DNA of 64,000 bases, taken from positions 1 through 64,000 of the forward strand of contig CAWDOP010000017.1 of assembly GCA_963804005.1 (NCBI GenBank), given 5' to 3'. Position 1 is the first letter of the stretch; each line of letters starts with the position of its first letter. Positions 40,019 through 48,710 of this stretch are shown piece after piece. Made by a program: the position numbers and the translations under genes. The notes beneath the pieces were generated by a model. It did no database searches. It saw only the letters and a program-made list of their open reading frames with translations, and was not told where the DNA came from. This DNA is from JAGXRK01 sp963804005. GTDB taxonomy: Bacteria > Bacteroidota > Ignavibacteria > Ignavibacteriales > Ignavibacteriaceae.

Positions 40019-40204
40019 TAGCTGATTGACTTTTTTTCAAGCATAAAATTATTTTTTCATCAAAGGGTTTATATTGGCTTATTCGGAAATTTTCCCTCCT
40101 TTAGGCCGTTGTAGTTTGAATCTGGTTAGTATCATAAACTGATTTATTCTTAAAAAACTAATTGGTAAATTTACATTCGTAAAACTATAACAAGAGAAAA
40201 TAAT

Positions 40205-40834
40205 ATGCCCAAGAATTTCGTATCTAATAAAGATGAAACTGTAAGGATGTTTGATAATAATTTTTTTGAAGCTTTGTCCCGAGTGCATCCGTCAGTTCCT
40301 CTGATAATTTATGTTCCAGTAATACTTTATATGCTGTATCTTTCGATATGGCAGCACCAGCTTTCAGCATTGAATATAATGACGCTAATTATATTAGGAA
40401 TATTTATCTGGACAATTACGGAATATATGCTTCACAGATTTGTATTTCACTTCCAACCAAAAAGTAAAATTGGAGAAAAGTTACATTTCATTTTTCATGG
40501 TGTTCATCATGATTATCCAAGTGATTCGAGAAGACTTGTAATGCCGCCTTCGGCAAGTATTCCGCTTGCTTTATTATTTTATTTTTTGTTCGTTCTAATA
40601 CTAGGCGATGTACTTATATTTCCGTTCTTTATGGGCTTTCTTGCCGGTTATTTATTTTATGATATAACACATTTTGCAATTCATCATTTTAATATGCACA
40701 GTAAATTTTGGTTAGCGATTAAGAACCATCATATGAAACATCATTATCAGGATCCCAGTAAGGGCTTCGGTGTTAGCACTCCATTCTGGGATGCTGTTGT
40801 AGGAACTAATTTTGCACCGAAACAAGAGAAGTAA
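40205..40834 (+). CDS. Sterol desaturase / fatty acid 2-hydroxylase family protein
   Basis: Membrane di-iron hydroxylase of 209 residues with four helices. The eight-histidine pattern is complete: ITEYMLHRFVFHFQP (HxxxxH), FHGVHHDYPSDSRRLVMPPS (HxxHH), HFAIHHFNMHS and NHHMKHHYQDPSKGFGVSTP. The HGVHHDYPSD and GFGVSTPFWD stretches are closer to fatty acid 2-hydroxylases (Scs7/FA2H) than to sterol desaturases, so hydroxylation of an acyl chain in sphingolipid-like or lipid A components is the best guess. A start at 40205 gives full length. It precedes the GH9 gene by 27 bp and may be co-transcribed. Confidence 0.85.
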   Translation: MPKNFVSNKDETVRMFDNNFFEALSRVHPSVPLIIYVPVILYMLYLSIWQHQLSALNIMTLIILGIFIWTITEYMLHRFVFHFQPKSKIGEKLHFIFHGVHHDYPSDSRRLVMPPSASIPLALLFYFLFVLILGDVLIFPFFMGFLAGYLFYDITHFAIHHFNMHSKFWLAIKNHHMKHHYQDPSKGFGVSTPFWDAVVGTNFAPKQEK

Positions 40835-40861
40835 TTTTTCAAGCCTGACAAAAAAATATTG

Positions 40862-42511
40862 ATGAATTTCACAAAAGATTTTAGTATTGCTTTTATTTTA
40901 TTTTTTATTTTTAGTTGTCAGGCTGCTGCTCAAAACAATGTTTTTATCCGCTTAAATCAAGTAGGGTTCCTCCCTGGAGATATGAAAACTGCGGTTGTAT
41001 TATCCGAACAACCAATCGAATCAAATGAATTTTTTTTAAGAAATTCCTTAGATGATAAAAAAGCTTATCAAGCATTATTAAACAAGACCTTTTTTTCTTA
41101 TGGTAATTTTAATTATTGCTTAGAAATTGATTTTTCTGAGTTTCAAAATGAAGGAAAATATTATTTAGAAATTGACGGTCAAAAATCCTATATATTCGAA
41201 ATAGGAGAAAATATTTTTAATAATGTAAGAGACTCTCTTAGCTTATTCTTTAAGGTTCAGCGTTGTGGACCAACAAATCCGCTTCTTCACGAGCCCTGCC
41301 ATCTTTCGGATGTGGCTTTTGTTCTGGGTCATTCAGATTCATCAATGGTTGATGTTACAGGTGGCTGGCACGATGCTGGTGATTATCTAAAATTTTCCTC
41401 AACTGCTGCTTACACAACATATCTTTTACTTTTCAGTTACGAGTTTGATCAAAGTAAATTCAGTTTTGACCTTGATAATAATCAAGTGCCGGATATTCTT
41501 GAAGAAGCAAGAGTTGGATTGGACTGGTTATTACGATGCAGATTTAAAGATGATTTGTTTATAACTCAGGTTCAGGATATTTCTGATCACAGCGTTGGTT
41601 GGCGTTTACCAGAAAATGATACTTTAAGATATAATAGACCTGGATATGCAGGAATAGGTAAAAATCAAATTGGAATTTTTACAGCTGTAATGTCTCTAGC
41701 CTCAAGAATATGGAGCGAAAGGTTCAATGATTATGAATTTGCCAAAAGACTATTAAAATCAGCAACAGAAGTTTATGAATTAATAAATATCGTTCCTGAT
41801 ATTGATAGCACGCAATCAGGCTTTTATCAGGATTTTGACCATTGGGGAAAACTTTCACTTGGCGCGATAGAATTATTTATATCAACAAAAGAAAAAAGAT
41901 ATTATGACGAAGCACTTAATTTTGCCGATAGTGCCAAATCTGATTTCTGGTGGAGCTGGGGAAACATAAATTCGTTAGCTCATTATAAGATTGCAAAATA
42001 TGATACTAATTATATTTCACATATAAAAAGTAATCTTGACAATTATAAAACAAAGTCTAATCAGTCATCTTTTAGAGAAGCTACTGATTATACCTGGGGA
42101 AGTACAAATTCATTTCTTGGTGCTGCACTTCAAGCAATTCTTCATAAAGAAGTGACTGGAAAAAATGATTATGACTCGTTGATTATTTTTCAAAGAGAAT
42201 ACACTCTTGGAAGAAATCCGTGGGGAATATCTTTTATTTATAATGTTGGAACCGCCTTTTCAAAAAATATGCATTCACAGATAGGATATTTTAACAATGG
42301 TTATTTGCCAGGTGCTTTAAGTTCAGGTCCAGCGCCTGTTAAAGTGCTGGAAAAATATCAAATAAATCGATCAAATAATCAATTGAATTTATTTAATTCT
42401 GACTCAGTAAATTATTTTGATGATTTTAACGATTATATAACTAATGAGCCTGCTATTGGAAGTAATGCAACAGCATTGTTTGTATTTGGTTTTTTTTCAA
42501 AATCTCAATAA
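40862..42511 (+). CDS. Glycoside hydrolase family 9 (endoglucanase-like), exported
   Basis: Secreted inverting beta-glycosidase of 549 residues. Signal peptide MNFTKDFSIAFILFFIFSCQ then AAAQ. The cellulase N-terminal Ig domain (about 25-110) begins VFIRLNQVGFLPGDMKTAVV. The GH9 (alpha/alpha)6 barrel follows with VTGGWHDAGDYLKFSSTAAY (catalytic-base Asp pair) near residue 170, YTLGRNPWGISFIYNVGTAF and NMHSQIGYFNNGYLPGAL (sugar-binding His), and NEPAIGSNATALF, whose Glu is the catalytic acid. There is no CBM, dockerin or T9SS tag. I use the ATG at 40862. It lies 187 bp upstream of an exopolysaccharide-type cluster, which recalls endoglucanases accompanying cellulose synthases, although those are usually GH8 or GH5. 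Confidence 0.9.
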   Translation: MNFTKDFSIAFILFFIFSCQAAAQNNVFIRLNQVGFLPGDMKTAVVLSEQPIESNEFFLRNSLDDKKAYQALLNKTFFSYGNFNYCLEIDFSEFQNEGKYYLEIDGQKSYIFEIGENIFNNVRDSLSLFFKVQRCGPTNPLLHEPCHLSDVAFVLGHSDSSMVDVTGGWHDAGDYLKFSSTAAYTTYLLLFSYEFDQSKFSFDLDNNQVPDILEEARVGLDWLLRCRFKDDLFITQVQDISDHSVGWRLPENDTLRYNRPGYAGIGKNQIGIFTAVMSLASRIWSERFNDYEFAKRLLKSATEVYELINIVPDIDSTQSGFYQDFDHWGKLSLGAIELFISTKEKRYYDEALNFADSAKSDFWWSWGNINSLAHYKIAKYDTNYISHIKSNLDNYKTKSNQSSFREATDYTWGSTNSFLGAALQAILHKEVTGKNDYDSLIIFQREYTLGRNPWGISFIYNVGTAFSKNMHSQIGYFNNGYLPGALSSGPAPVKVLEKYQINRSNNQLNLFNSDSVNYFDDFNDYITNEPAIGSNATALFVFGFFSKSQ

Positions 42512-42552
42512 AATCAATCAAATTGTAGGGTATTTACTGACAAACTCAATTT

Positions 42553-42566
42553 TTGCTATGTAGCAA
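42553..42566. promoter_or_regulatory. Short palindrome upstream of the KaiC-like gene
   Basis: TTGCTA (42553-42558) and TAGCAA (42561-42566) with a 2-nt spacer form a 14-bp palindrome in the 187-bp gap between the GH9 gene and the exopolysaccharide-like cluster. The size suits a dimeric regulator site. It could also be a weak hairpin after GH9. Nothing else is visible in this gap. Confidence 0.3.
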
Positions 42567-42698
42567 TTTAATACAATAATAATTCGTTTGTCTCTATTTA
42601 GTAATTGAATTATTCATTTTTATCGAATTTTGGAAATTTTCAAAGCACTAATACGGCATTAAAATTGGGTAAAAGTAGAATAAACTATTTCAAAAATT

Positions 42699-43937
42699 AT
42701 GAAAAAAAGTATCCAGTTGGTGCCATCCGGCATCTCAATAGCGGACAATGCATGGGGTGGTTTTTATAGAGGAGGGACTTATCTTTTAATTGGACCAAGG
42801 AAATCCGGAAGAACACTCTTAAGTTTACAATTTGCTATGGAGTGTGCCAAACAAAAAGAGGTCTGCCTTTATTTTACCAACATGCGTCCAAAAGATTTGA
42901 TGATTCAAGCTGCGTCGATTGATTTTGATTTGCAGCACTATATGAATCAGAATTTAATTATTGTAGTTAAAGTTGCTCCTCCAGCAGATTTAGCCGATTA
43001 TAAAAATCGTGACGAACTTCTTATTGAATATCTTAAAGATATTGTAACAGTTGTTGAGCAGTATCAACCTTGCAAATTGGTTTTTGACGAACTAACTCCA
43101 TTTATTGGTTTTGAAAATCTTTCATTGCTTGAAGAAACATTTCTAGAAACTACCGAAAAAATTGAAGACTCCGGAATTACCAGTCTTTTTGTTTTAGGTG
43201 AACCGGCAGCTCCATCTTCAAGATTAATTCTTGACTCGGTTAATTTAGCTGCAACAGGAGTTGTTCATCTTCAAAAGCAAACCGATACTTACGATAGAAC
43301 AAAAGGCGGAATAATTACAATTTCACCAAATATCGGTCATACTGAAGGAAAATTTAAAGCCAACTACTACATAGAAGCTTATAAAGGAATTACAACTGAT
43401 TTTCAGCCTGTAAAAAGAAAAACATTAACTGGAGAAGGATTTGCTTCTCTCGAAGATGATAAATTCAAATCACTTTCTGAAATTGATATTCCTCCCGTCA
43501 ATTATTCTTTGTCCGATTTCTATAGTATAGATGACTTTCATCTGATTCTTAATAATCAAATTGCACTTTTTAAAAGTACAGGTCAGACATTTCGACTAGT
43601 AGCTTTGAAATATGCTGATGATTTAGAGAGAACAGGCTTGCTGTCGATAAATCAACTTCAAAATGCAGTAAGGCTAGCTATAGATAAGAAGGACAAGATT
43701 TGTATTTGTGAAAATAAAATATTGATACTTATGACAAAAGATGATCAGAGAAACATTACTAATATTATTTCGCGTTTAAAATATAATCTCCCGGTTTTAG
43801 ATGAAGATCAATTATATGAAATTATGCGCAGAGTTTTTATTTATACAACAAAAGTAAATGAAGAAACTCGAAATGCTGACGATCTTTTAAAAGAACTAAT
43901 TTCTGGAAAAAAGTTTAATAGAAATTCGTACGATTAA
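42699..43937 (+). CDS. KaiC/RecA-like ATPase with variant Walker A and degenerate GGDEF-like domain
   Basis: A 412-residue cytoplasmic protein. Residues 1-240 form a KaiC/RadA-like RecA fold: an N-terminal GISIADNAWGGFYRGGTYLL (KaiC entry motif), a P-loop IGPRKSGRTLLSLQFA where the invariant Lys is Arg (R38), and Walker B KLVFDELTPF (D130, E131). LATQ-type sensor residues are less clear. Residues about 275-385 show the strand-helix pattern of a GGDEF/nucleotidyl-cyclase domain (QTFRLVALKYADDLERTGLL, then KDKICICENKILILMTKDDQ), but the GGDEF signature itself is absent (CENKI in its place). It starts a run of same-strand genes for polysaccharide export and may be its regulator. The following gene begins 14 bp downstream. 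Confidence 0.75.
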   Translation: MKKSIQLVPSGISIADNAWGGFYRGGTYLLIGPRKSGRTLLSLQFAMECAKQKEVCLYFTNMRPKDLMIQAASIDFDLQHYMNQNLIIVVKVAPPADLADYKNRDELLIEYLKDIVTVVEQYQPCKLVFDELTPFIGFENLSLLEETFLETTEKIEDSGITSLFVLGEPAAPSSRLILDSVNLAATGVVHLQKQTDTYDRTKGGIITISPNIGHTEGKFKANYYIEAYKGITTDFQPVKRKTLTGEGFASLEDDKFKSLSEIDIPPVNYSLSDFYSIDDFHLILNNQIALFKSTGQTFRLVALKYADDLERTGLLSINQLQNAVRLAIDKKDKICICENKILILMTKDDQRNITNIISRLKYNLPVLDEDQLYEIMRRVFIYTTKVNEETRNADDLLKELISGKKFNRNSYD

Positions 43938-43951
43938 AAACAGGTTATAGG

Positions 43952-46801
43952 ATGAAGACAATTAATATGCTGCTAGTTGGGCTTCTCCTATTGACTTCTT
44001 TAGTCTTTCCTCAAAACAGAACTGAAGAACTTAAGCTCGAAGCCCGCCAATTGATGAACATGGGCAGATATGGTGAAGCTATTGATTTGCTAAATCGTTT
44101 CATTGCTGAAAATCCGCAAAACGCTGAAGGTTTTCTATTGCGCGGAACTTGTTATGAAAAAAGAGGAGAGTTTGAGTTTGCAGTTTACGATTACAGAACC
44201 GCAAAAAAAATCTTACCAACAAACATTGAGGTTAATAATAAACTGAATTCTGCAATTGAATCTTGGAATGTACTTATTTATAATAAAATTGAAGGACATC
44301 AGAGAGAAATTGCTATTTACCCAGATCGTGCAATTAACTATCTGGAAATTGGAATATGTTATAAAAATCTTGGCGAGTGGAAAGAAGCTGAAATTTGGTA
44401 TGATGAATATCTTAAGAGGGAAGAAGCTTCTGCCGACGTAGTTTTAAGATATGCCGAAATACTAGCGAAGAATAATCAACTAAAAAAGGGCGAGGAAATA
44501 TTAAAAAAATATTCTGTAAAAAATTCTGATGATCACAGAATTTGGTCGCGCTATGGTTATTTCCTTTACTGGTTGGGCAAACACCGATTAGCTGTAAATG
44601 CTTTTGAACAATCGCTGACTATTAGACCGTTCTTTAAAGAAGCTCTTGATGGCTTAGATTTGGCTAAAGGCAGAGGTTATGTTTATTCAATAAACGATAC
44701 AACCAAGAGATATTCTTATGGCTTACCATCCGGAGCTCCAGAATATATTATCGACAAACTTTACAGAAAAATTAAAAATGATCCCAAAGATGATGATACA
44801 AGATTTAAGTTAATTGACGAACTTGTTAAAGTCCAACGATTTGAAGAAGCTTATGAACAACTAAGATTTCTATCAGACAAGTATTCTGATTCAGAAGATT
44901 TTAAAAATCTGTATTCCATAGTTTTAGAAAACCGGGATGCTTATTATAAAAATAAGATTGAAGAATATCGCGCTAAGTTTCTTTCTGATCCAAACGATGT
45001 TGAAGTTTTGTTACAGTTAGCTAAATATTATTCATATCTGAATGAATACAATTCCTCTAAAGAAATGTATGAACGTTATTTGAAGTTAAAACCTGAAGAT
45101 CTTGATGTAAGATTTAATTATGCTCAATTGCTATCGTGGAATGATGAACTTTCTCTTGCTAAAGATGAAGCCGATTTGCTTTTGATAAAAAATCCTGAGA
45201 AAACTGAATACCAATTATTAAAGGCTAACATCGGATTCTGGATGGAAGAAGATCTCGACCAGTCAAAACTACTATACGAAAAAGTAATTAGAAAACAGCC
45301 TGATAATAAAGAAGCATTATTCGGATTGGCATATCTTAGTTTGCGTATTAATAAAATTGAAGAGGCAGAAAAATACTATGCAACATTATTGAAGGATGAA
45401 AGTATTTCTGTAAAAGAATTTAAGGAATTATCTTTAAGCATTGAACTTAATAAGCAAAGAATAAAAGAAGAAGAGTTGTATTCTTATTTAGAGAGCGCAA
45501 GAAAATATGCATATGATAATATTTGCGATAGTGCGATAAGTGATTTTGAAAAATATTTTGAGCAAGGTGGAACAAATAAAAATATTTATTTCGAATTAGC
45601 TAATGGATATCAATGTATTGGGAATTATGATAAAGCGATAAGTATTTATGACGATTTGATTGCCTCGGGCTTTAATGATTACGAAACAAAAAAACAAAGA
45701 GCAAAAATAATTTTCTGGAGCGGTGATTCGTTAAATGCTTTACTTGAGTTCAGGAAATTAGTATCTGAAAATCCTGAAGATGCAGAATCGAAATTATATC
45801 TGGGCGATAGTTATGTTAAGCTAAAACAATATCAGAGTGCCAGAGAAATTTATCAGGAAATGCTTAAGGAATCACCCGAATCACATATTATAAAAACTCG
45901 TATGAAGTGGTTGGGAAGTGAAGGGATTGATACTTTTTCATTCGATACTTTTCCCACTTACATTTTAGTAGTACCTCAGGGAAATTATTTTACTGACAAC
46001 ACAAAGTTTAAGTATAATTTAGTTGGTGTAGGTTTAGAAGCAGGAGCAACAAATTATATATCATTAGGAATTTCAGGTTATCGTGGAACTTTATCATCTG
46101 AATTCAGCGAATTAAATTTTAACAACCTAAAAGGTTCATTACATATCAGATTTAATGAATTTACAAAAGCTTACTTTTCGTTTGGACAAACATACTTTTT
46201 GAATAATATTAATAAGAATATTATTGAAGCGGCAATGCACTTTCATAAAAAAGATATTTATAACGCATCAATATTTTATAATAATATGGATGCTGCGTTC
46301 ATTTTATATTCACCGTTTTTAGTTTCAAACAGATTTTCTGCACAGTACGCAGGTTTTAACGGTAATTATAATTTCAGGAGCGGACTAATTATTTCCGGTA
46401 AATTTGCTTTTATAAATGTTTCTGACGGCAATAAAGGTAATCAATTTGAATTCAGATTGGGCAAAAAATTTCAAGAAGACATTAAAGCCGGATATGAATA
46501 TTATTTTTATACATTTTCCGATTCGACTTTTTTATATTGGAGTCCTGAAAATTTTGAGTCGCATTCTATTTGGGCAGATTTCAATTTGATAAATGATGAT
46601 AAAGCAAACATTAATCTTGGAGGAAAATTAGGATTGATTCCTGAAAGTGATTATTTGCTAAGAGAATTTTATGCTGAATTAATGTATATGATGGCTCCAA
46701 ATTTTAATTTGCAAGTGAGATTGGTCTCTGGAAGTAGCTCAAGATCTGGTACAGGTTATAACTCAACTTCTTTTCAGTTGAGTGCTTTCTGGACATTATA
46801 A
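43952..46801 (+). CDS. TPR plus outer-membrane beta-barrel protein (PgaA/BcsC-like, YaiO-type barrel)
   Basis: Predicted outer-membrane exporter, 949 residues. Signal peptide MKTINMLLVGLLLLTSLVFP then Q. Residues about 20-650 are a long TPR solenoid (ARQLMNMGRYGEAIDLLNRF; LGEWKEAEIWYDEYLKREEA; LGKHRLAVNAFEQSLTIRPF; IGNYDKAISIYDDLIASGFN; LKQYQSAREIYQEMLKESPE). The last 300 residues are alternating amphipathic strands (YLVGVGLEAG-like, YISLGISGYRGTL, FNLQVRLVSGS, SFQLSAFWTL), as in YaiO and PgaA barrels. In PNAG, cellulose and alginate systems such a protein guides the polymer through periplasm and outer membrane. The synthase follows 24 bp downstream. Confidence 0.82.
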   Translation: MKTINMLLVGLLLLTSLVFPQNRTEELKLEARQLMNMGRYGEAIDLLNRFIAENPQNAEGFLLRGTCYEKRGEFEFAVYDYRTAKKILPTNIEVNNKLNSAIESWNVLIYNKIEGHQREIAIYPDRAINYLEIGICYKNLGEWKEAEIWYDEYLKREEASADVVLRYAEILAKNNQLKKGEEILKKYSVKNSDDHRIWSRYGYFLYWLGKHRLAVNAFEQSLTIRPFFKEALDGLDLAKGRGYVYSINDTTKRYSYGLPSGAPEYIIDKLYRKIKNDPKDDDTRFKLIDELVKVQRFEEAYEQLRFLSDKYSDSEDFKNLYSIVLENRDAYYKNKIEEYRAKFLSDPNDVEVLLQLAKYYSYLNEYNSSKEMYERYLKLKPEDLDVRFNYAQLLSWNDELSLAKDEADLLLIKNPEKTEYQLLKANIGFWMEEDLDQSKLLYEKVIRKQPDNKEALFGLAYLSLRINKIEEAEKYYATLLKDESISVKEFKELSLSIELNKQRIKEEELYSYLESARKYAYDNICDSAISDFEKYFEQGGTNKNIYFELANGYQCIGNYDKAISIYDDLIASGFNDYETKKQRAKIIFWSGDSLNALLEFRKLVSENPEDAESKLYLGDSYVKLKQYQSAREIYQEMLKESPESHIIKTRMKWLGSEGIDTFSFDTFPTYILVVPQGNYFTDNTKFKYNLVGVGLEAGATNYISLGISGYRGTLSSEFSELNFNNLKGSLHIRFNEFTKAYFSFGQTYFLNNINKNIIEAAMHFHKKDIYNASIFYNNMDAAFILYSPFLVSNRFSAQYAGFNGNYNFRSGLIISGKFAFINVSDGNKGNQFEFRLGKKFQEDIKAGYEYYFYTFSDSTFLYWSPENFESHSIWADFNLINDDKANINLGGKLGLIPESDYLLREFYAELMYMMAPNFNLQVRLVSGSSSRSGTGYNSTSFQLSAFWTL

Positions 46802-46825
46802 TTATTTTTGTTTATTGATTTAAAT

Positions 46826-48220
46826 ATGAATCTTAATTCCGACATAAAGAAAAGTTTATTTACGGTTGAAAGCAAAGACGAAAACCGTATAACTGAAAAT
46901 CCTGAACAAAAATATCTTCGAAGGATCTTGATCAGCGGTATATCTTCGTTGATTTTAATTCTGATAATAGTTTATACATTGCCACATACAATTCTATCGG
47001 TCAATTCGCTAATTGAATATGCAGTAATAGTCGCATTAGTAATTTTCTTGTTCATTTTATTGGTTCGTTATTTTACGATTTTAATATTTGCTTATTTCTA
47101 TTTGAACGAATATACATTCAAAAAGAATGGAGATTTTTCGCCTTTCGTTTCAGTGATCATTCCCGTTTTTAACGAAGAAAAAGTAATACGCCAAACAATA
47201 AAATCCTTGCGTAAGTTAGATTACTCAGATTATGAGATAATTATTGTCAACGACGGATCAACAGATAAGACAAAGTCAGTTGCAGAGTCTCTTGTTGGAA
47301 TTCATCAAGGAGTTCATAGTAAAATAAAAATATCACTTATAAATCAGTCCAACAGTGGTAAAGCCAGAGCATTAAATGCAGGTATCCAATATTCTAAAGC
47401 TGATTTTGTTCTTTGTATGGATGGTGATTCACAGCTTTCCCCCGATTCTTTAAAGTCGGCTGCCAGACATTTTTCTAATCCTAAAATTGGAGCCGTGGCA
47501 GGAAACGTAAAAGTATTGAACAGGCGAAAGTTTTTTACTGATCTTCAAGCGCTTGAATATATCGAAGGTTTGAATATGGCTCGAAGTGCTCAAAGTTTCA
47601 TAAGATTAGTTAATATTATTCCCGGACCTATTGGCGTATTCAGGAAAAAAGCTATTGAAGATGCAGGGTACTACTCGAGTGATACTTTTGCAGAAGATGC
47701 TGACCTTACAGTAAAAATTATTGCCTCAGGTTGGAAAATATATTATGAACCAAATTCAGTTTCTTATACTGAAGCTCCAAGCACATTGCAGCAGCTGTTA
47801 AAACAAAGATATCGCTGGACAAGAGGTATTCTGCAATCGCTGAGAAAGCATAAAAGATTATTGATCAATCCAACTATAAATTTTGGTCATACTTTTATTT
47901 TATGGTCAATGTTTTATGAAGCTTTAGTTTGGCCTGCTATGAATATAGCGGCAAATGTATTTTTTATTACTGCAGCCATAATATTTGGATTTACACAGTT
48001 GATTTTTTTCTGGTGGGCTGGTTTAGCTCTATTAGATTTGATTACTGCTCTTTATTGTGTGGCTGTTGAAAAAGAAGAGTTCAGACTAATTTGGTATGCA
48101 ATTATTTACAGAATGTTTTTCATTCTTATAATTGATATTTGTAAGGCTATGTCAACCATAGAAGAATTTCTTGGTATAAGAATGACTTGGGGTAAGCTAG
48201 AAAGAGTGGGTTCAGTTTAA
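46826..48220 (+). CDS. Processive family 2 glycosyltransferase (PgaC/BcsA-like polysaccharide synthase)
   Basis: Inner-membrane polysaccharide synthase, 464 residues from the ATG at 46826 (a TTG at 46808 would add six). Two helices precede the GT2 domain. The motifs are all present: SVIIPVFNEEKVIRQT, IIIVNDGSTDKT, CMDGDSQLSPDSL (DxD), TFAEDADLTVKIIASGWK (catalytic-base region) and LLKQRYRWTRGILQSL (Q-x-x-R-W, the mark of processive enzymes). Three or four more helices follow. The ending MTWGKLERVGSV is very close to the W-G-K-x-x-R-x-G end of PgaC/IcaA. No PilZ domain is present, so direct c-di-GMP control as in BcsA is not expected. Polymer identity (GlcNAc or other) is inferred only. Confidence 0.87.
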   Translation: MNLNSDIKKSLFTVESKDENRITENPEQKYLRRILISGISSLILILIIVYTLPHTILSVNSLIEYAVIVALVIFLFILLVRYFTILIFAYFYLNEYTFKKNGDFSPFVSVIIPVFNEEKVIRQTIKSLRKLDYSDYEIIIVNDGSTDKTKSVAESLVGIHQGVHSKIKISLINQSNSGKARALNAGIQYSKADFVLCMDGDSQLSPDSLKSAARHFSNPKIGAVAGNVKVLNRRKFFTDLQALEYIEGLNMARSAQSFIRLVNIIPGPIGVFRKKAIEDAGYYSSDTFAEDADLTVKIIASGWKIYYEPNSVSYTEAPSTLQQLLKQRYRWTRGILQSLRKHKRLLINPTINFGHTFILWSMFYEALVWPAMNIAANVFFITAAIIFGFTQLIFFWWAGLALLDLITALYCVAVEKEEFRLIWYAIIYRMFFILIIDICKAMSTIEEFLGIRMTWGKLERVGSV

Positions 48221-48266
48221 AATTAAATTAGCTAATATATAAATGGTAATTCATAGAGGTTAAATA

Positions 48267-48710
48267 ATGGAATTAATTCCTATTCTATCAACAATAATTC
48301 TTGTTGCAACAATAAGCACTTTTATTCTTTCAATCGGTGCATATATCCTTTATAAAATAAGGGAGAAGCAAACTGTATTAAGCATGAGAACTGCACCACG
48401 AACCTTGCAAGCAGAACTCGTGGTTCCTGCAGATGTGATACCTAGTCGTTTAACTGCACAGGAAACTAAGCCATCTCAATATCAAAGTCCTTATACTGTA
48501 CAGAAACCGGCATCGGCTTTTACTAGTATTAGACAACCAACTATTTTGCAGGAACCCATAAAAATTTCGGTTGAAAAAGATAAAAAAGTTTATGAACCTC
48601 GTCAAGCTTATACAAGAAAAACAACTGAAAATAAGTTTTTAAAGTATACTACCGAAGGTTATGTGACAACAGAGGAAGATAAAGCAGCAGGAGTGCTTAA
48701 ATGGCGTTAA
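48267..48710 (+). CDS. Small single-helix membrane protein of the exopolysaccharide-like cluster
   Basis: A 147-residue protein with one N-terminal transmembrane helix (LIPILSTIILVATISTFILS and continuing to AYILYKIRE). The remainder is hydrophilic, rich in Pro, Gln, Thr and Lys and probably disordered (VQKPASAFTSIRQPTILQEP; QAYTRKTTENKFLKYTTEGY). I know no family for it. Its place right after the synthase and overlapping the next gene by 10 bp is where PgaD, the small partner of PgaC, lies in pga operons, but PgaD has two helices and no similar sequence is visible. A synthase accessory role is an inference. Confidence 0.6.
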   Translation: MELIPILSTIILVATISTFILSIGAYILYKIREKQTVLSMRTAPRTLQAELVVPADVIPSRLTAQETKPSQYQSPYTVQKPASAFTSIRQPTILQEPIKISVEKDKKVYEPRQAYTRKTTENKFLKYTTEGYVTTEEDKAAGVLKWR

